Source: AV80 sp035536995 (GTDB taxonomy: Bacteria; Verrucomicrobiota; Verrucomicrobiia; Chthoniobacterales; UBA10450). Taken from it: DNA of 64,000 bases. The stretch lies in contig DATLNB010000032.1 of NCBI GenBank assembly GCA_035536995.1, forward strand, positions 1 to 64,000, read 5' to 3'. Under the pieces are notes generated by a model. The model was not told where the DNA came from. It ran no database searches and saw nothing but the letters and a program-made list of their open reading frames with translations. Shown here one piece after another: positions 1 through 9,313 of the stretch. The translations under genes and the position numbers were made by a program. Position 1 is the stretch's first letter; each line of letters begins with the position of its first letter.

Positions 1-3000
1 GGGCCTATTGCGCAAACGAAGGGCGCGACTAATACCGGCCAAACTTTCCAGGCGCTACCGGGCGATCAGTTCACTTCACTGGTAGTAACGAAGACGGCAG
101 ACACGAACGACTGGGTTTGCGACGCCGATTGCTCGTTGCGCGAAGCGATTACGGTTGCGAATCGCGATCCGGGCGCGGAAACAATTACGTTTGCGCCTGG
201 GGTTACCGGCACCATCGACCTGGTGGTCGCTTACGCCGAATTGCCTCCAGTTGATACGACCATGACTATCACCGGCCCGGGCGCCAGCCAGCTGACCGTG
301 CAACGTTCGGCCGGCAATCCGAATTCGTTCCGGATTCTCAACATTCTCGTGACAGGTAACGCTACCATCACTGGACTAACGGTGAGCAACGGCGCCGTCC
401 TGGATCGATTCGCAAATGGCGCTGGCTTCAACAACGCAGGCACCCTGGCTCTCACCAATGTGACGGTAAGCGGGAACTCCGCGACAATCGGGGCCCTCGG
501 CGGCGGTATCTTCAACAAGGGCGTGCTCACCTTGACTGGCGTCACGATCAGCGGGAACTCCGCGACCGGTGATTGCGGCAATGGCTGCGGCAATCTCGCG
601 ACTGGCTTCGGCGTAAGCGCAGGCGGCGGTATCTACAACACTGGCACCTTGACGATGAACGGTGGCTCCGTCAGCGCAAACACCTCAGGATACCTGGGCG
701 GCGGCCTTAACAACACCGAGACACCTTCTCTCCCGAACGTAGTCGGCTCGCCGAACTTAGTAACGCTGACCGGTGTTGCCTTTGACAACAATACCGCAGC
801 CAACGGCGGCGGGCTATATCACAACGCGGTCACAAATGCGCTCAGCATCAATGGGTGCACTTTCACCAGTCACGTTACGGCGCCCGGCGGGATTGGGGCC
901 GGAATATATATCAAGGCTGGTGTGGTCGACATCGGCTTCACGACGTTTAGCGGTAACAAGACGGTCAGCGATCCAATGAATTTCGGAACCGGCCCGGGAG
1001 GCGGCGGGATCAAGAACGGCGGCACGCTCAATCTTTCGAACAGCACCTTGAGTTCGAACGAGGCGGCCGGATTCGGCGGCGGCATCGAGAACAGCGGAAC
1101 CCTTAGTGTAGTCAACAGCACGTTCAGCGGCAACAGCGCCGGAGAAGGCGGCGGCGCTATCTGGAGCGACTACGTGGGAACCACCGAACTCACGAACAGC
1201 ACTATCACTTTGAACACGACGACCGGTTACGGCGGCGGCCTCCTCAACGATAACTCAGTGACGGTTCGCAATACTATCATCGCCGAAAACTCCGCGGACG
1301 CCGGTGGTCCGGATATTTCCGACGACCCCGACAACGGTCCCGGCACCTTTACAAGCGGAGGTAACAACCTCATCGGTAACGGCGACGGCGCCGCCAGCGG
1401 ATTCGTCGACGGAACGAACGGCGACCAAGTCGGCGACACGGCCAGCCCGTTGGACCCACAACTGGATCCTCTTGCCAACTACGGCGGTCCTACCGACACC
1501 CATCGGCTGCAATCCACTAGCACGGCGATCGATGCCGGGAACAATGCAGTGGCGGTGGATCAGGCAAACGCGGCCTTGGCGACGGATCAACGCGGCCCTG
1601 GGTTCCCACGTTTCGTCGATGGCAATGCTGACACCGTCGCCACTGTCGATATCGGCGCCTACGAATTCTCGCCCGCAGGTGCGCCAACGCCAACACCTAC
1701 TCCTACCGCGACTCCTACTCCTACTCCTACACCTTCACCCACTGCTACGCCGACTCCAACTCCGGTACCAACGGCGACCCCAAGTCCGACCGTGACGCCG
1801 ACTCCGACAGCGACGCCGACTCCGACAGCGACGCCGACTCCGACAGCGACGCCAACTCCGACAGCGACGCCAACTCCGACAGCTACGCCAACTCCGACAG
1901 CTACGCCAACTCCGACAGCGACGCCAAGTCCGACGGCTACGCCAACTCCGACGGCCACGCCAAGCCCGACAGCCACGCCAACTCCGACGGCCACGCCAAC
2001 TCCGACGGCCACCCCAAGTCCGACGGCTACCCCAAGCCCGACAGCGACGCCAACTCCGACGGCCACGCCAACTCCGACGGCGACGCCAAGTCCGACGGCT
2101 ACCCCAAGTCCGACGGCTACCCCAAGTGCGACGGCTACGCCAACTCCGACAGCCACGCCAACTCCGACGGCTACGCCAACTCCGACAGCTACCCCAAGTC
2201 CGACGGCAACCCCAAGTCCAACGGCTACGCCAACCTCGACAGCTACGCCAACTCCAACAGCCACACCTACACCGACGGCTACACCTACTCCTTCCGGAAC
2301 CCCGGCTCAGGCACTGAACATCTCGACGCGCTTGCGCGTAGATACTGGCGACAAGGTTATGATTGGCGGCTTCATCATCCGTGGCAACGTCGCCAAGGCC
2401 GTTATCCTGCGCGGCATGGGACCGTCACTGGCAAATGCCGGTGTGCCCCCGGGGAAGGTCCTCAACGATCCGGTGTTGGAGTTGCACGGACCAAAGGGCG
2501 CCCTCATTACGTCAAACGATAACTGGAAGGATAGTGCGCAACGTGGCCAGTTTGAAGGTGGCCCATTCCAGCCGACCGATGAACGCGAATCCGTCATTCT
2601 CGCGACTCTGCAGCCGGGCAATTACACCGCAGTCCTGAGCGGCGCCGGCGGGACAAATGGCGTGGGGCTCGTGGAGATCTACGATAACGACCAGGCGGCC
2701 GCGTCGGATCTTGCGAACATCAGTACCCGTGGATTCGTCCAGGTCGCTGACGAAGTCATGATTGGCGGCTTTACCCTGGGCGGGAACAATAACCCAACGC
2801 GGATCGCGGTCCGCGCTCTCGGCCCGTCCTTGGGATCGTTCGGCCTTGTTAACGTGTTGACGGATCCGACCCTCGAATTGCACAACGCCAACGGCACCAT
2901 CATGGTTTCAAACGATAACTGGCAGGACGACCCGGTTTCGGCCGCTCAACTGAGCAGTAACGGGCTCGCCCTCTCGGATTCGAAAGAAGCCGGTATCTTC

Positions 3001-3096
3001 ACTGCCCTCGCCCCGCCGGGACAGTTCACGGCGATTGTGGCTGGGAAGAATGGCGGGATCGGAGTCGCACTCGTCGAGATTTACAATCTGAGATAG
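1..3096 (+). CDS. CSLREA-type secreted right-handed beta-helix protein, 5' end outside window
   Basis: The frame is open from base 1, so the N-terminus and any signal peptide lie to the left; 1031 residues are visible. A CSLREAI motif lies at nt 130-150 and marks the start of a CSLREA-type module. It is followed by about 400 residues of Asn/Gly-rich repeats (GNSAT, GGGIFN, GGGIYN types) typical of parallel beta-helix surface proteins, ending in a VDIGAYEF segment common at the end of such domains. Residues about 560-765 are a low-complexity linker of TPTPTA/TPSPTA units. The C-terminus holds two copies of a module starting NISTR, containing an RALGPSL or RGMGPSL motif, an SNDNW motif, and ending VGLVEIY or VALVEIY. 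The same module pair ends the PPIase at 51544-53289. Likely exported or surface-attached; ligand unknown. The TTG at 136 is not a credible start because homologous sequence continues upstream. Confidence 0.85.
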   Translation, partial: GPIAQTKGATNTGQTFQALPGDQFTSLVVTKTADTNDWVCDADCSLREAITVANRDPGAETITFAPGVTGTIDLVVAYAELPPVDTTMTITGPGASQLTVQRSAGNPNSFRILNILVTGNATITGLTVSNGAVLDRFANGAGFNNAGTLALTNVTVSGNSATIGALGGGIFNKGVLTLTGVTISGNSATGDCGNGCGNLATGFGVSAGGGIYNTGTLTMNGGSVSANTSGYLGGGLNNTETPSLPNVVGSPNLVTLTGVAFDNNTAANGGGLYHNAVTNALSINGCTFTSHVTAPGGIGAGIYIKAGVVDIGFTTFSGNKTVSDPMNFGTGPGGGGIKNGGTLNLSNSTLSSNEAAGFGGGIENSGTLSVVNSTFSGNSAGEGGGAIWSDYVGTTELTNSTITLNTTTGYGGGLLNDNSVTVRNTIIAENSADAGGPDISDDPDNGPGTFTSGGNNLIGNGDGAASGFVDGTNGDQVGDTASPLDPQLDPLANYGGPTDTHRLQSTSTAIDAGNNAVAVDQANAALATDQRGPGFPRFVDGNADTVATVDIGAYEFSPAGAPTPTPTPTATPTPTPTPSPTATPTPTPVPTATPSPTVTPTPTATPTPTATPTPTATPTPTATPTPTATPTPTATPTPTATPSPTATPTPTATPSPTATPTPTATPTPTATPSPTATPSPTATPTPTATPTPTATPSPTATPSPTATPSATATPTPTATPTPTATPTPTATPSPTATPSPTATPTSTATPTPTATPTPTATPTPSGTPAQALNISTRLRVDTGDKVMIGGFIIRGNVAKAVILRGMGPSLANAGVPPGKVLNDPVLELHGPKGALITSNDNWKDSAQRGQFEGGPFQPTDERESVILATLQPGNYTAVLSGAGGTNGVGLVEIYDNDQAAASDLANISTRGFVQVADEVMIGGFTLGGNNNPTRIAVRALGPSLGSFGLVNVLTDPTLELHNANGTIMVSNDNWQDDPVSAAQLSSNGLALSDSKEAGIFTALAPPGQFTAIVAGKNGGIGVALVEIYNLR
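1680..2300 (+). repeat. 18-bp tandem repeat tract coding a Thr-Pro-Ala linker
   Basis: About 34 imperfect copies of an 18-bp unit coding ATPTPT or ATPSPT. Differences between copies are mainly third-position (gcg/gct/gcc, acg/acc) and the act/agt swap that turns TPTPT into TPSPT. The tract is in frame and separates the beta-helix from the C-terminal modules. Copy number is likely to vary between strains because unit-length changes keep the frame. Confidence 0.9.
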
Positions 3097-3214
3097 CGCA
3101 CAAAGACGTCCGAGGTATCTGCAGAAAACTGAACCGATGACGGGACGCACGGCGCCCTTCACTCTACCGCACCGGAATGCGCTAAGGCGTGACCGGCTGT
3201 CCCGCGCGTATTCC

Positions 3215-4540
3215 TTAAAGCTGGGATCGGAACGGCACCATGAGCCATTCTGAAACACGTTCCCAGACCGGCCGCTTTTTGAATTCCTCGAGAGTGTATT
3301 CGCGCGATTGCGCCAGATCTTTCTCGAACACTTCCTCCATCTGCCGGCCGAACGCCTGATCGTAGACTACAACGTCGATTTCCTCATTAATCTCCGAGGA
3401 GCGGGGATCGATGTTGGACGACCCCAACATGGAGAAGAGCCCATCGACCACCATGGTCTTGGCGTGGATCATCGTCGGCTGATATTCGAAAATCTTTACC
3501 CCGCCTTCAAGCAAGCGGCCGTACGCCGTCCGGCCTGCTGACTGGGTCATGGGTTGGTCGTTGTAAGGGCCGGGAAGCAAAAAACGGACGTCGACCTTTC
3601 GCTGCACAGCTTTTACAAGCAGCTCCACCTGGTCCTCGGACGGTGTGCAATACGGATTCGTAATCCAGATTCGCTTTTCTGCCGACGCGAATGCAACCGC
3701 CTGCACCATCGGAACCGGAGCGGCCGACGAGAACGAGAATGACTCCACGATCTGCGCCTTTTGATCGCCAACCGTGGGAAGAGCAGGGAACTGGCCGGCG
3801 CCGGTGAGTGATTCGCCGAAGGTCTTGACCCAATGACTTTGAAACGCGGCCTGCAATTGGGCAACAACCGGACCTTCGAGACGCGCATGAATGTCACGCC
3901 AGTGGTCTTTGTCCTGGGCATGGCCGCTCCATTTGTCGGAAAAGGCCGCGCCGCCGGTGAAGCCAACTTTGCCATCGACGATTAGCATTCGCCGGTGGGA
4001 ACGGCGATTCGTGCGATCGAGCCGCCACGACTGAACGGGGTGGTAGTAGGCGAACTTACAACCGGCATCGGTCATTCGCCGCACGTCCGAGTTATCCAGC
4101 CCCAGGCCAGAGCCAATTCCGTCTAGAAGGACCCGCACTTCGACTCCGGCGCGGGCGCGTTCGCAGAGGGCATCCCGGAATTGGTGACCGGTGGCGTCCG
4201 ATTTGACGATGTAGGCCGCGAAATTCACGGTCTTCTTCGCGGAACGAATTGCATCCAGCATCGCGGGAAAAAATTCATCGCCGTTCTGAAGCAGATCGAT
4301 CTTGTTCCCCGGAATAGGCAGGGGGTTCGAAAGGGCCAGGGCCGACCCGAAAAATTCGGGATCGCTGACCGCGAACTGGTGCTCCAGATGGTACTCGAGC
4401 GCGTTCCGCCGGATGAAGAAGAGGCAGAAAACCAGGATTACTCCCAGAAAGCAGAGGGTCACCCCGATCCATTCCGCGAGCTCCAGGCGCCACCACTTCT
4501 GATTTAACCAATGGGCTGATGATGAGCGTTTTTTAGCCAT
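3215..4540 (-). CDS. Phospholipase D-family / cardiolipin synthase-type protein
   Basis: A 441-residue protein with an N-terminal transmembrane segment (about residues 25-45) followed by two PLD catalytic regions. The second region is a canonical HKD motif: HAKTMVVDG then GSSN, near residue 359. The first, near residue 182, reads HRRMLIVDG then TGG, so arginine replaces the usual lysine of HxK. Two-HKD proteins of this layout transfer phosphatidyl groups (cardiolipin synthesis) or hydrolyse phosphodiesters at the inner membrane. The start at 4540 (MAKKRSS) places the membrane segment close to the N-terminus; an upstream ATG at 4597 is possible. It stands alone and converges with the preceding gene. 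Substrate is inferred; PLD-like hydrolase is the alternative. Confidence 0.85.
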   Translation of the reverse strand: MAKKRSSSAHWLNQKWWRLELAEWIGVTLCFLGVILVFCLFFIRRNALEYHLEHQFAVSDPEFFGSALALSNPLPIPGNKIDLLQNGDEFFPAMLDAIRSAKKTVNFAAYIVKSDATGHQFRDALCERARAGVEVRVLLDGIGSGLGLDNSDVRRMTDAGCKFAYYHPVQSWRLDRTNRRSHRRMLIVDGKVGFTGGAAFSDKWSGHAQDKDHWRDIHARLEGPVVAQLQAAFQSHWVKTFGESLTGAGQFPALPTVGDQKAQIVESFSFSSAAPVPMVQAVAFASAEKRIWITNPYCTPSEDQVELLVKAVQRKVDVRFLLPGPYNDQPMTQSAGRTAYGRLLEGGVKIFEYQPTMIHAKTMVVDGLFSMLGSSNIDPRSSEINEEIDVVVYDQAFGRQMEEVFEKDLAQSREYTLEEFKKRPVWERVSEWLMVPFRSQL

Positions 4541-4635
4541 GGTGGCGACGGTCTGCAGACTGAATCGTGCCGAAGCTACCGGGTGAGCGGCTAGCATTCG
4601 GCTTCGCTGTCGAATCCTGCTGGCGCCGCTGATCG

Positions 4636-4947
4636 TCAGGCGCTGGCCCGGGAAACGTCGTCAACGCTCATTACGACGTCACGGTCTTCAAATGGCACAT
4701 GGGTCGACGCCGCGAAGTTGAACGCAACACGGCGAGTCCGAATTTCCCGGATGGTGAAGTGGACGGTCCGGGAACGGATTTCGAAGAGAAGGGTCAGGCC
4801 GACCTTGCGGAACCGCGCGTCAACGTCTTTGATCCAGTCTTTGAACCGGTCGGGGTTGAACGTCCCCATGTCGCGCGTCAGAACGAGGGTGACAAGGCCG
4901 CGGATTGCTTCCCGCTGCTCCTTGGGCCTCGAATGCATCTGGATCAT
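4636..4947 (-). CDS. Hypothetical protein
   Basis: A 103-residue basic-to-neutral protein that I do not recognise. The composition looks like a folded protein (segments LFEIRSRTVHFTIREI and VAFNFAASTHVPFED) and no membrane segment or signal is seen. I prefer the ATG at 4947 to the one at 5001, whose extra residues are low-complexity Ala/Pro. It is transcribed divergently from the pseudopilin operon. An overlapping plus-strand reading frame is poorer in composition and is taken as a shadow. Confidence 0.5.
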   Translation of the reverse strand: MIQMHSRPKEQREAIRGLVTLVLTRDMGTFNPDRFKDWIKDVDARFRKVGLTLLFEIRSRTVHFTIREIRTRRVAFNFAASTHVPFEDRDVVMSVDDVSRASA

Positions 4948-4994
4948 TGCCGGTGATTTAAGCACGAGAGGTACCGCCGCCGCCGCCGGGGATC

Positions 4995-5027
4995 TCGGCA
5001 TGCCACCTGCTTATGGAAAATATAATG
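4995..5027 (+). promoter_or_regulatory. Candidate sigma-54-type promoter / shared start block of the pseudopilin operon
   Basis: CGGCATG, then GCT twelve bases after the first G of GG (4997 to 5009), fits the GG-N10-GC spacing of -24/-12 sigma-54 promoters. It is followed by TTATGGAAAATATAATG, with the ATG at 5025. The block from 4995 is closely matched at 10395-10428 before the PEP-CTERM gene, with the same spacing. The inferred transcript start (about 5022) would leave almost no leader. So TTATGGAAA may instead, or also, be a GGA-type ribosome site. Confidence 0.4.
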
Positions 5028-5669
5028 TTGCCGCCTTCGCGACCATTCAGACCCCAGCGGCATGTCCGGACAGCCGGCTTTACCCTCATCGAGATCGTCA
5101 TCGCCCTTGCCGTCCTCGGGGTGATGTCAACCGGCTGCTATATCGGCTTCAACGCTATCAATACTTACGCCGTGAGCTCTCGTCTCTACAGCGAGGCACA
5201 AACCGCCGCCCAAAACCAGATCGACCTCGCCCTTTCCAGGGAGCCGTTCGATATCACAGCGGCGTATATCTCCGGCAGCTTCAACCCGGCTTTGAAGAAA
5301 ATTCCGGTCGAACTCATGACGACCGCTGAGCTCGACGGCCTCGTAACCTCGGGTGTCACCTTCCCCTCGGTCGCACCCACTGCGACGCCAGCGACAACCA
5401 GCTCCTACTACCCCTATTACCCCTATTACCGCAGCGCCTCTGGGCAGCCGGTGTCTAAACAGGCTTTTATCTATCAGGATCCGGTATCCGGAAAAGTCAT
5501 TGTCACCGGGACCCTGGTCACAACCGTGACCGATACAGCGACGACGATGACGTTCGTCGGCGCGAATACCAACCTGAACCTGCGCCGGGTCACGGCCACC
5601 GTCCGTTATAGCTTTCGCAACAAGGATTACGTCGTGGCCATGGACACGCTACGGACAGCTGATCAATGA
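5025..5669 (+). CDS. Type IV pseudopilin (prepilin-type N-terminal methylation protein)
   Basis: A 214-residue protein with a class III signal. A short basic leader ends at Gly18, then comes FTLIEIVIALAVLGV, with Glu at +5 of the mature protein, followed by the hydrophobic helix. A prepilin peptidase would cut after Gly18 and methylate Phe. The remainder is a Ser/Thr/Tyr-rich globular part with a Tyr-Pro stretch near residue 125. It is first in a tight run with the next two genes: the stop overlaps the next start as ATGA. Expected to be a minor pseudopilin of a type IV pilus or type II secretion-like fibre; no ATPase, platform or secretin gene is in the window. The start at 5025 is chosen from the upstream block shared with the PEP-CTERM gene; ATG 5013 is the alternative. 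Confidence 0.85.
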   Translation: MLPPSRPFRPQRHVRTAGFTLIEIVIALAVLGVMSTGCYIGFNAINTYAVSSRLYSEAQTAAQNQIDLALSREPFDITAAYISGSFNPALKKIPVELMTTAELDGLVTSGVTFPSVAPTATPATTSSYYPYYPYYRSASGQPVSKQAFIYQDPVSGKVIVTGTLVTTVTDTATTMTFVGANTNLNLRRVTATVRYSFRNKDYVVAMDTLRTADQ

Positions 5670-6694
5670 AGCGTCTCTCTTACAAAAGATCGTCGGAAGG
5701 TGCCTTCACCGTCGGAGAGATGGGCGTCGCGGTTGCCGTGCTGATGCTCCTGGGTGTCGCATTCTTCCAGGTTCTCAACGCTGGGTTGGTCCTTTCGGCC
5801 AAGAATACCGCCGTCAATGCAGCCCACGAAGAGGCGCGCATGGGCATCCTCCGCCTCACGCGCGACATCCACGCCGCAATCTCGGTGCCGCAATTGCGCG
5901 ATAACGGGTTTAACGTTGTAAGTTGTGACCCCGTGAGCGGCGTCCCGCCCATGACTGCCGGCGTATCCTTTCAGAACGTCGCTTCAGGCCCAAACTTCGT
6001 CTGGAAAGACCCGGGCAACCCGTCCCTGATCATGATCAAGGATACCGGCACCAAGCCTGTCGAGGGCATGCGCATCATCATTCCTTTCTTTGGTCTTGAA
6101 GAAGATATCACCAAGGTCACGGCCTCCGGCTCCGCAAATCACAGCAATATTTTTATTAAAGCTGACCAGTCGACGCCACCAATTACGGCGCCGGATTACG
6201 GTAAGCCGTATTGCATTACCTACTACACCGATCGGGCGATGTATGTGGTCAGGAAAGGTTCTTACATTCCGGATTCGCAAGGCCCCTATACGATTACCGC
6301 GGCTACCTACGTCAGCGGTAACATGGATCGCTTCGTCCTAAGCAGTGGGACCTATAGGTCCAGCACTACGGGCAACCTCATTGTGACTCCCACACTTTAT
6401 ACCAGTGGCTCGGCCCAACGCTATCGCTTCGAGGATGGTGAACTGCATATGTACAAGCAGCGTTACAGCGGTTCCTCAGTTTACTGGCAGGACGATGCCA
6501 CGGTTGCCAGATACATCAGCAGCCCTGCCCCATTCTATGTCCCGTTGAACAGCGGAGGCTCGTCTAATACAAAATACGTTGGTGTAAAACTCACGACCCG
6601 GGATCCCAAATCCAGCAACCGCGGCTATCTCGCAACGGCCTCGCTTCTCGATACGCAGATCGATTATCGCTCTCGCATCACCGTGGCTCAATAA
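5666..6694 (+). CDS. Pseudopilin-like protein (PulJ/PilW-like)
   Basis: A 342-residue protein with an N-terminal GAFTVGEMGVAVAVLMLL segment that resembles a prepilin signal. Glu is at +5 if cleavage follows Ala rather than Gly, an acceptable but less common -1 residue. A long helix (NTAVNAAHEEARMGILRLTRDI) follows, as in GspJ/PilW-type minor pseudopilins. The C-terminal two thirds are beta-rich and unrecognised. The ATG overlaps the stop of the preceding pseudopilin (ATGA), suggesting coupled translation, and the next gene starts one base after its stop. Role inferred: minor component of the same fibre. Confidence 0.75.
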   Translation: MKRLSYKRSSEGAFTVGEMGVAVAVLMLLGVAFFQVLNAGLVLSAKNTAVNAAHEEARMGILRLTRDIHAAISVPQLRDNGFNVVSCDPVSGVPPMTAGVSFQNVASGPNFVWKDPGNPSLIMIKDTGTKPVEGMRIIIPFFGLEEDITKVTASGSANHSNIFIKADQSTPPITAPDYGKPYCITYYTDRAMYVVRKGSYIPDSQGPYTITAATYVSGNMDRFVLSSGTYRSSTTGNLIVTPTLYTSGSAQRYRFEDGELHMYKQRYSGSSVYWQDDATVARYISSPAPFYVPLNSGGSSNTKYVGVKLTTRDPKSSNRGYLATASLLDTQIDYRSRITVAQ

Positions 6695-6695
6695 G

Positions 6696-8696
6696 ATGAA
6701 AACCAGAAGCACCCTTTCAAATCAAGGCAGCACCCTCGTAGTCACCATCAGTGTAGTCGCGGGACTCCTTGTCCTTTTGGGAGTTGCAGTCGAATTTACC
6801 CAGACCATTTCACGGCAATCGCAGCGGAGCCGGAAAACCGCCCTCGCAATGGAAATCGCCGACGGCCACCTCGAGGCGCTATTCACCAGCTGGCGTAACA
6901 TCTATCGCAATACTTGGACGTCGGCTTCAAACAACTCCGGCGGAACGGACTATTCGATCCTCGGGACAAATTTTTTCTACACCAGCACCTATAACCCCGG
7001 TCCGGCCCCGACGGCCCTTCCGTATATGACTCCGGCGGCCACTCCGCCGACGATCCCGACGCCCGCGCCGACGCTTTTCCCCACGGAAAGCAATTACCAA
7101 TTAGGCCAATACCGAATCCAGGCGGTCGATCCAATGATCACCCTCGATGGCAATGGAAACGCGCTCGTGGAAACGAGCTGGGGCTCGCAAAATTACGCAG
7201 CTCTTTCGCCGGCCGCCACGCCACCCGCCGCCTACGGCAAGAATAAATGGCAATACAGCTACTTTTACCTCGCGTCCGTAGACGTGACTGTCCCGACCAC
7301 GACGGGCGACGTTACCGCCAAAGTCCGGCGGGTTTTCGAGAAGAAATTCGACAACCCATGGACCTACGCGATGTTTTTTGTCAACGATCTCGAGCTTCAT
7401 CCCGAGGACCCTTTGACGGTGACGGGCCCGATCCACACGAACGGCAGCCTTTATATCGGCACGAACAAGTTTACTACCACTAGCACCGTCGAGTTCGCCG
7501 GCGAATATGTGAACGGGTATTCGCCGCAGGACAGTTTTCACACCGCTGCGGCGACGAAGCCGAATTTTGCCAAGAGCGATCCCGCTTTGACCCTCTCCGA
7601 TATGCCGCCTGCGCAGGTATCGCCTTACCTGCCTTTTGGCTGGAACCTCAAACTAACGAACGCAGACGGGAGTCAAAACAACGACAGCTACCACGAACTC
7701 ATCGAGCAAGCCGCCAGCTCTACTGATCCCCTGTCCGAGATCCGGCTTTATAATCAGGCTTGTTACCGCATCCTGATCAATTCAGGTAACAGTATTGCGA
7801 TCACCAGGAAAGACGGAACCAACGTGACGGGAGGCACCTACAATACACTTGTAGACGCAATCACCACGAACATTGCGATGAGAGACGCCCGCGAGGCCAA
7901 GTTTGTGCGTATCGCGAACCTCGACATTAGCAAGATCACGACTGCTGCGCAGAATGGTGACTTGCCTGGCTGGAATGGAGTCCTCTACATCGCGGATACA
8001 ACTAATCATGGCTCGACTCAGTCAGCGCCGCTGGGCGGCAGCGGCTCCAACTATAACACGACAATGCGTGCCATCCGGCTCATCAACGGTCACAAGCTCC
8101 CGGTCGTGGGAAGCGGCAGTGCCATGATTAATGGCCTGACGGTTGTCTCCGCAAATCCTGTCTATATTAAAGGAAACTATAATACCTCCAGTAATGCCGG
8201 AGACACCGTCCCGTCCAACAACGGCACCTATACCGATCCCGACGCCTCGGGTTACACCCGGAAGTTCGCGGCGGTCATTGGCGACTCGATCACCGTGCTC
8301 TCCGCCGGATGGAGTGACGCAAGCTCGACCCAGGCCCACTGTAATGACCGGCCCGCGTCGGCAAACATTACGATTAATGCCGCACTCGTTGGCGGCCTCG
8401 TTCCCAGCGCCGGGACAAATTATAGCGGCGGTGGGGAGAACTTCGTCCGGATCCTGGAAGACTGGAAGCTGAGAACGATGTGCATTTACGGCTCATTGGT
8501 GCAGCTCTGGACATGCGTCCAAGCGAACACGCCGTGGGACGGGTCCGGAAACCTGTCCAAAGCCCCCGCCACGACGAAATTCTATTGGGACCCAAACTTC
8601 GGCGATAACACTCTCACCACCATTCAGGCGGGCCCGCCCGGGAACCTTCAAATTGCCGCTTATCTTCAGCAACAGCGCTGGTACCAGGTTTACTAG
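6696..8696 (+). CDS. Large PilX-like pilus assembly protein
   Basis: A 666-residue protein whose N-terminus has the PilX-type pattern: polar leader NQGSTLVVT, a hydrophobic helix (SVVAGLLVLLGVAV), then an amphipathic region rich in Gln/Arg/Ala (RQSQRSRKTALAMEIADG). A Pro-Thr-rich patch lies near residues 105-125. The rest has no motif I recognise; it contains HTNGSLYIG and GVLYIADTT-like beta segments suggesting an extracellular domain. Much longer than ordinary PilX (about 200 residues). Third gene of the pseudopilin operon, one base after the previous stop. Confidence 0.7.
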   Translation: MKTRSTLSNQGSTLVVTISVVAGLLVLLGVAVEFTQTISRQSQRSRKTALAMEIADGHLEALFTSWRNIYRNTWTSASNNSGGTDYSILGTNFFYTSTYNPGPAPTALPYMTPAATPPTIPTPAPTLFPTESNYQLGQYRIQAVDPMITLDGNGNALVETSWGSQNYAALSPAATPPAAYGKNKWQYSYFYLASVDVTVPTTTGDVTAKVRRVFEKKFDNPWTYAMFFVNDLELHPEDPLTVTGPIHTNGSLYIGTNKFTTTSTVEFAGEYVNGYSPQDSFHTAAATKPNFAKSDPALTLSDMPPAQVSPYLPFGWNLKLTNADGSQNNDSYHELIEQAASSTDPLSEIRLYNQACYRILINSGNSIAITRKDGTNVTGGTYNTLVDAITTNIAMRDAREAKFVRIANLDISKITTAAQNGDLPGWNGVLYIADTTNHGSTQSAPLGGSGSNYNTTMRAIRLINGHKLPVVGSGSAMINGLTVVSANPVYIKGNYNTSSNAGDTVPSNNGTYTDPDASGYTRKFAAVIGDSITVLSAGWSDASSTQAHCNDRPASANITINAALVGGLVPSAGTNYSGGGENFVRILEDWKLRTMCIYGSLVQLWTCVQANTPWDGSGNLSKAPATTKFYWDPNFGDNTLTTIQAGPPGNLQIAAYLQQQRWYQVY

Positions 8697-8710
8697 CCGA
8701 CCCGAAAACC

Positions 8711-9313
8711 ATGCTTCGTATCTCCGCTACTCTCGCCTGTCTGCTCTTCCTCGCCCAGGGGGCGAGGGCGCAAATCGATTTCACCCCTACGATCGAAAAG
8801 TATATGTCCTACGGGGCCGAATTCTCGACCGTCAATTTCAAGAACGACAAGCGCAGCGTTTCCATGGAAGTACCGCGCAAATGGGCTTGCCGTGGGGACG
8901 CCACCCGCCTCCAATTCACTCCGCCGGAGCAAAATTTTGCCGAGGGCGTGGTCCAGGCCGCACCACCAACACGCACGCGCGTTTTGGATGACGCCACCCT
9001 CAAAGCTTTAGAAGCGCAGGTCATAGATTCGCTCCCGCCCGGAAGCCAGGGAATCAAGGTTCTGACGCGGATGGAGAACCCGCTCATCGTCGACCAGAGC
9101 GTGAGCTGCGAATTTATCGTCTCTTATCAGGCCCTCGGCCAAACATTTCAGCGTTGCGTCACCTTTTTGAACTGCCCGGACGCTCAGATCATTTTCCGCT
9201 TCACTGCTCCCAAGGCCACCTTCGACAATCTCAACAGTGCCTTCCGTCGCAGCGTTGCCTCCTGGCGCGTAGTAGAGCCGCCCGGGGCCGCGCCGATGAC
9301 CGCCGCTAAGTGA
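8711..9313 (+). CDS. Secreted protein of unknown function, end of the pseudopilin run
   Basis: A 200-residue protein with a clear signal peptide (MLRISATLACLLFLAQGARAQ, cleavage probably after ARA). The mature part has FTPPEQNFAEG and SWRVVEP segments and a conserved-looking Cys pair (CVTFLNC). No catalytic motif is recognised. It begins 14 bases after the PilX-like gene and is probably cotranscribed, so a periplasmic or exported partner of the fibre is a reasonable but unproven guess. Confidence 0.7.
   Translation: MLRISATLACLLFLAQGARAQIDFTPTIEKYMSYGAEFSTVNFKNDKRSVSMEVPRKWACRGDATRLQFTPPEQNFAEGVVQAAPPTRTRVLDDATLKALEAQVIDSLPPGSQGIKVLTRMENPLIVDQSVSCEFIVSYQALGQTFQRCVTFLNCPDAQIIFRFTAPKATFDNLNSAFRRSVASWRVVEPPGAAPMTAAK

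Noticed and set aside
1659..2264. Minus-strand frame of 201 residues, Ala-Val-Gly repeats
   Set aside because: Antisense reading of the TPTPTA tandem repeat; repetitive only because the sense strand is.
1680..2300. Tandem 18-bp repeats as a CRISPR array
   Set aside because: No unique spacers; units are contiguous, in frame, and code a linker.
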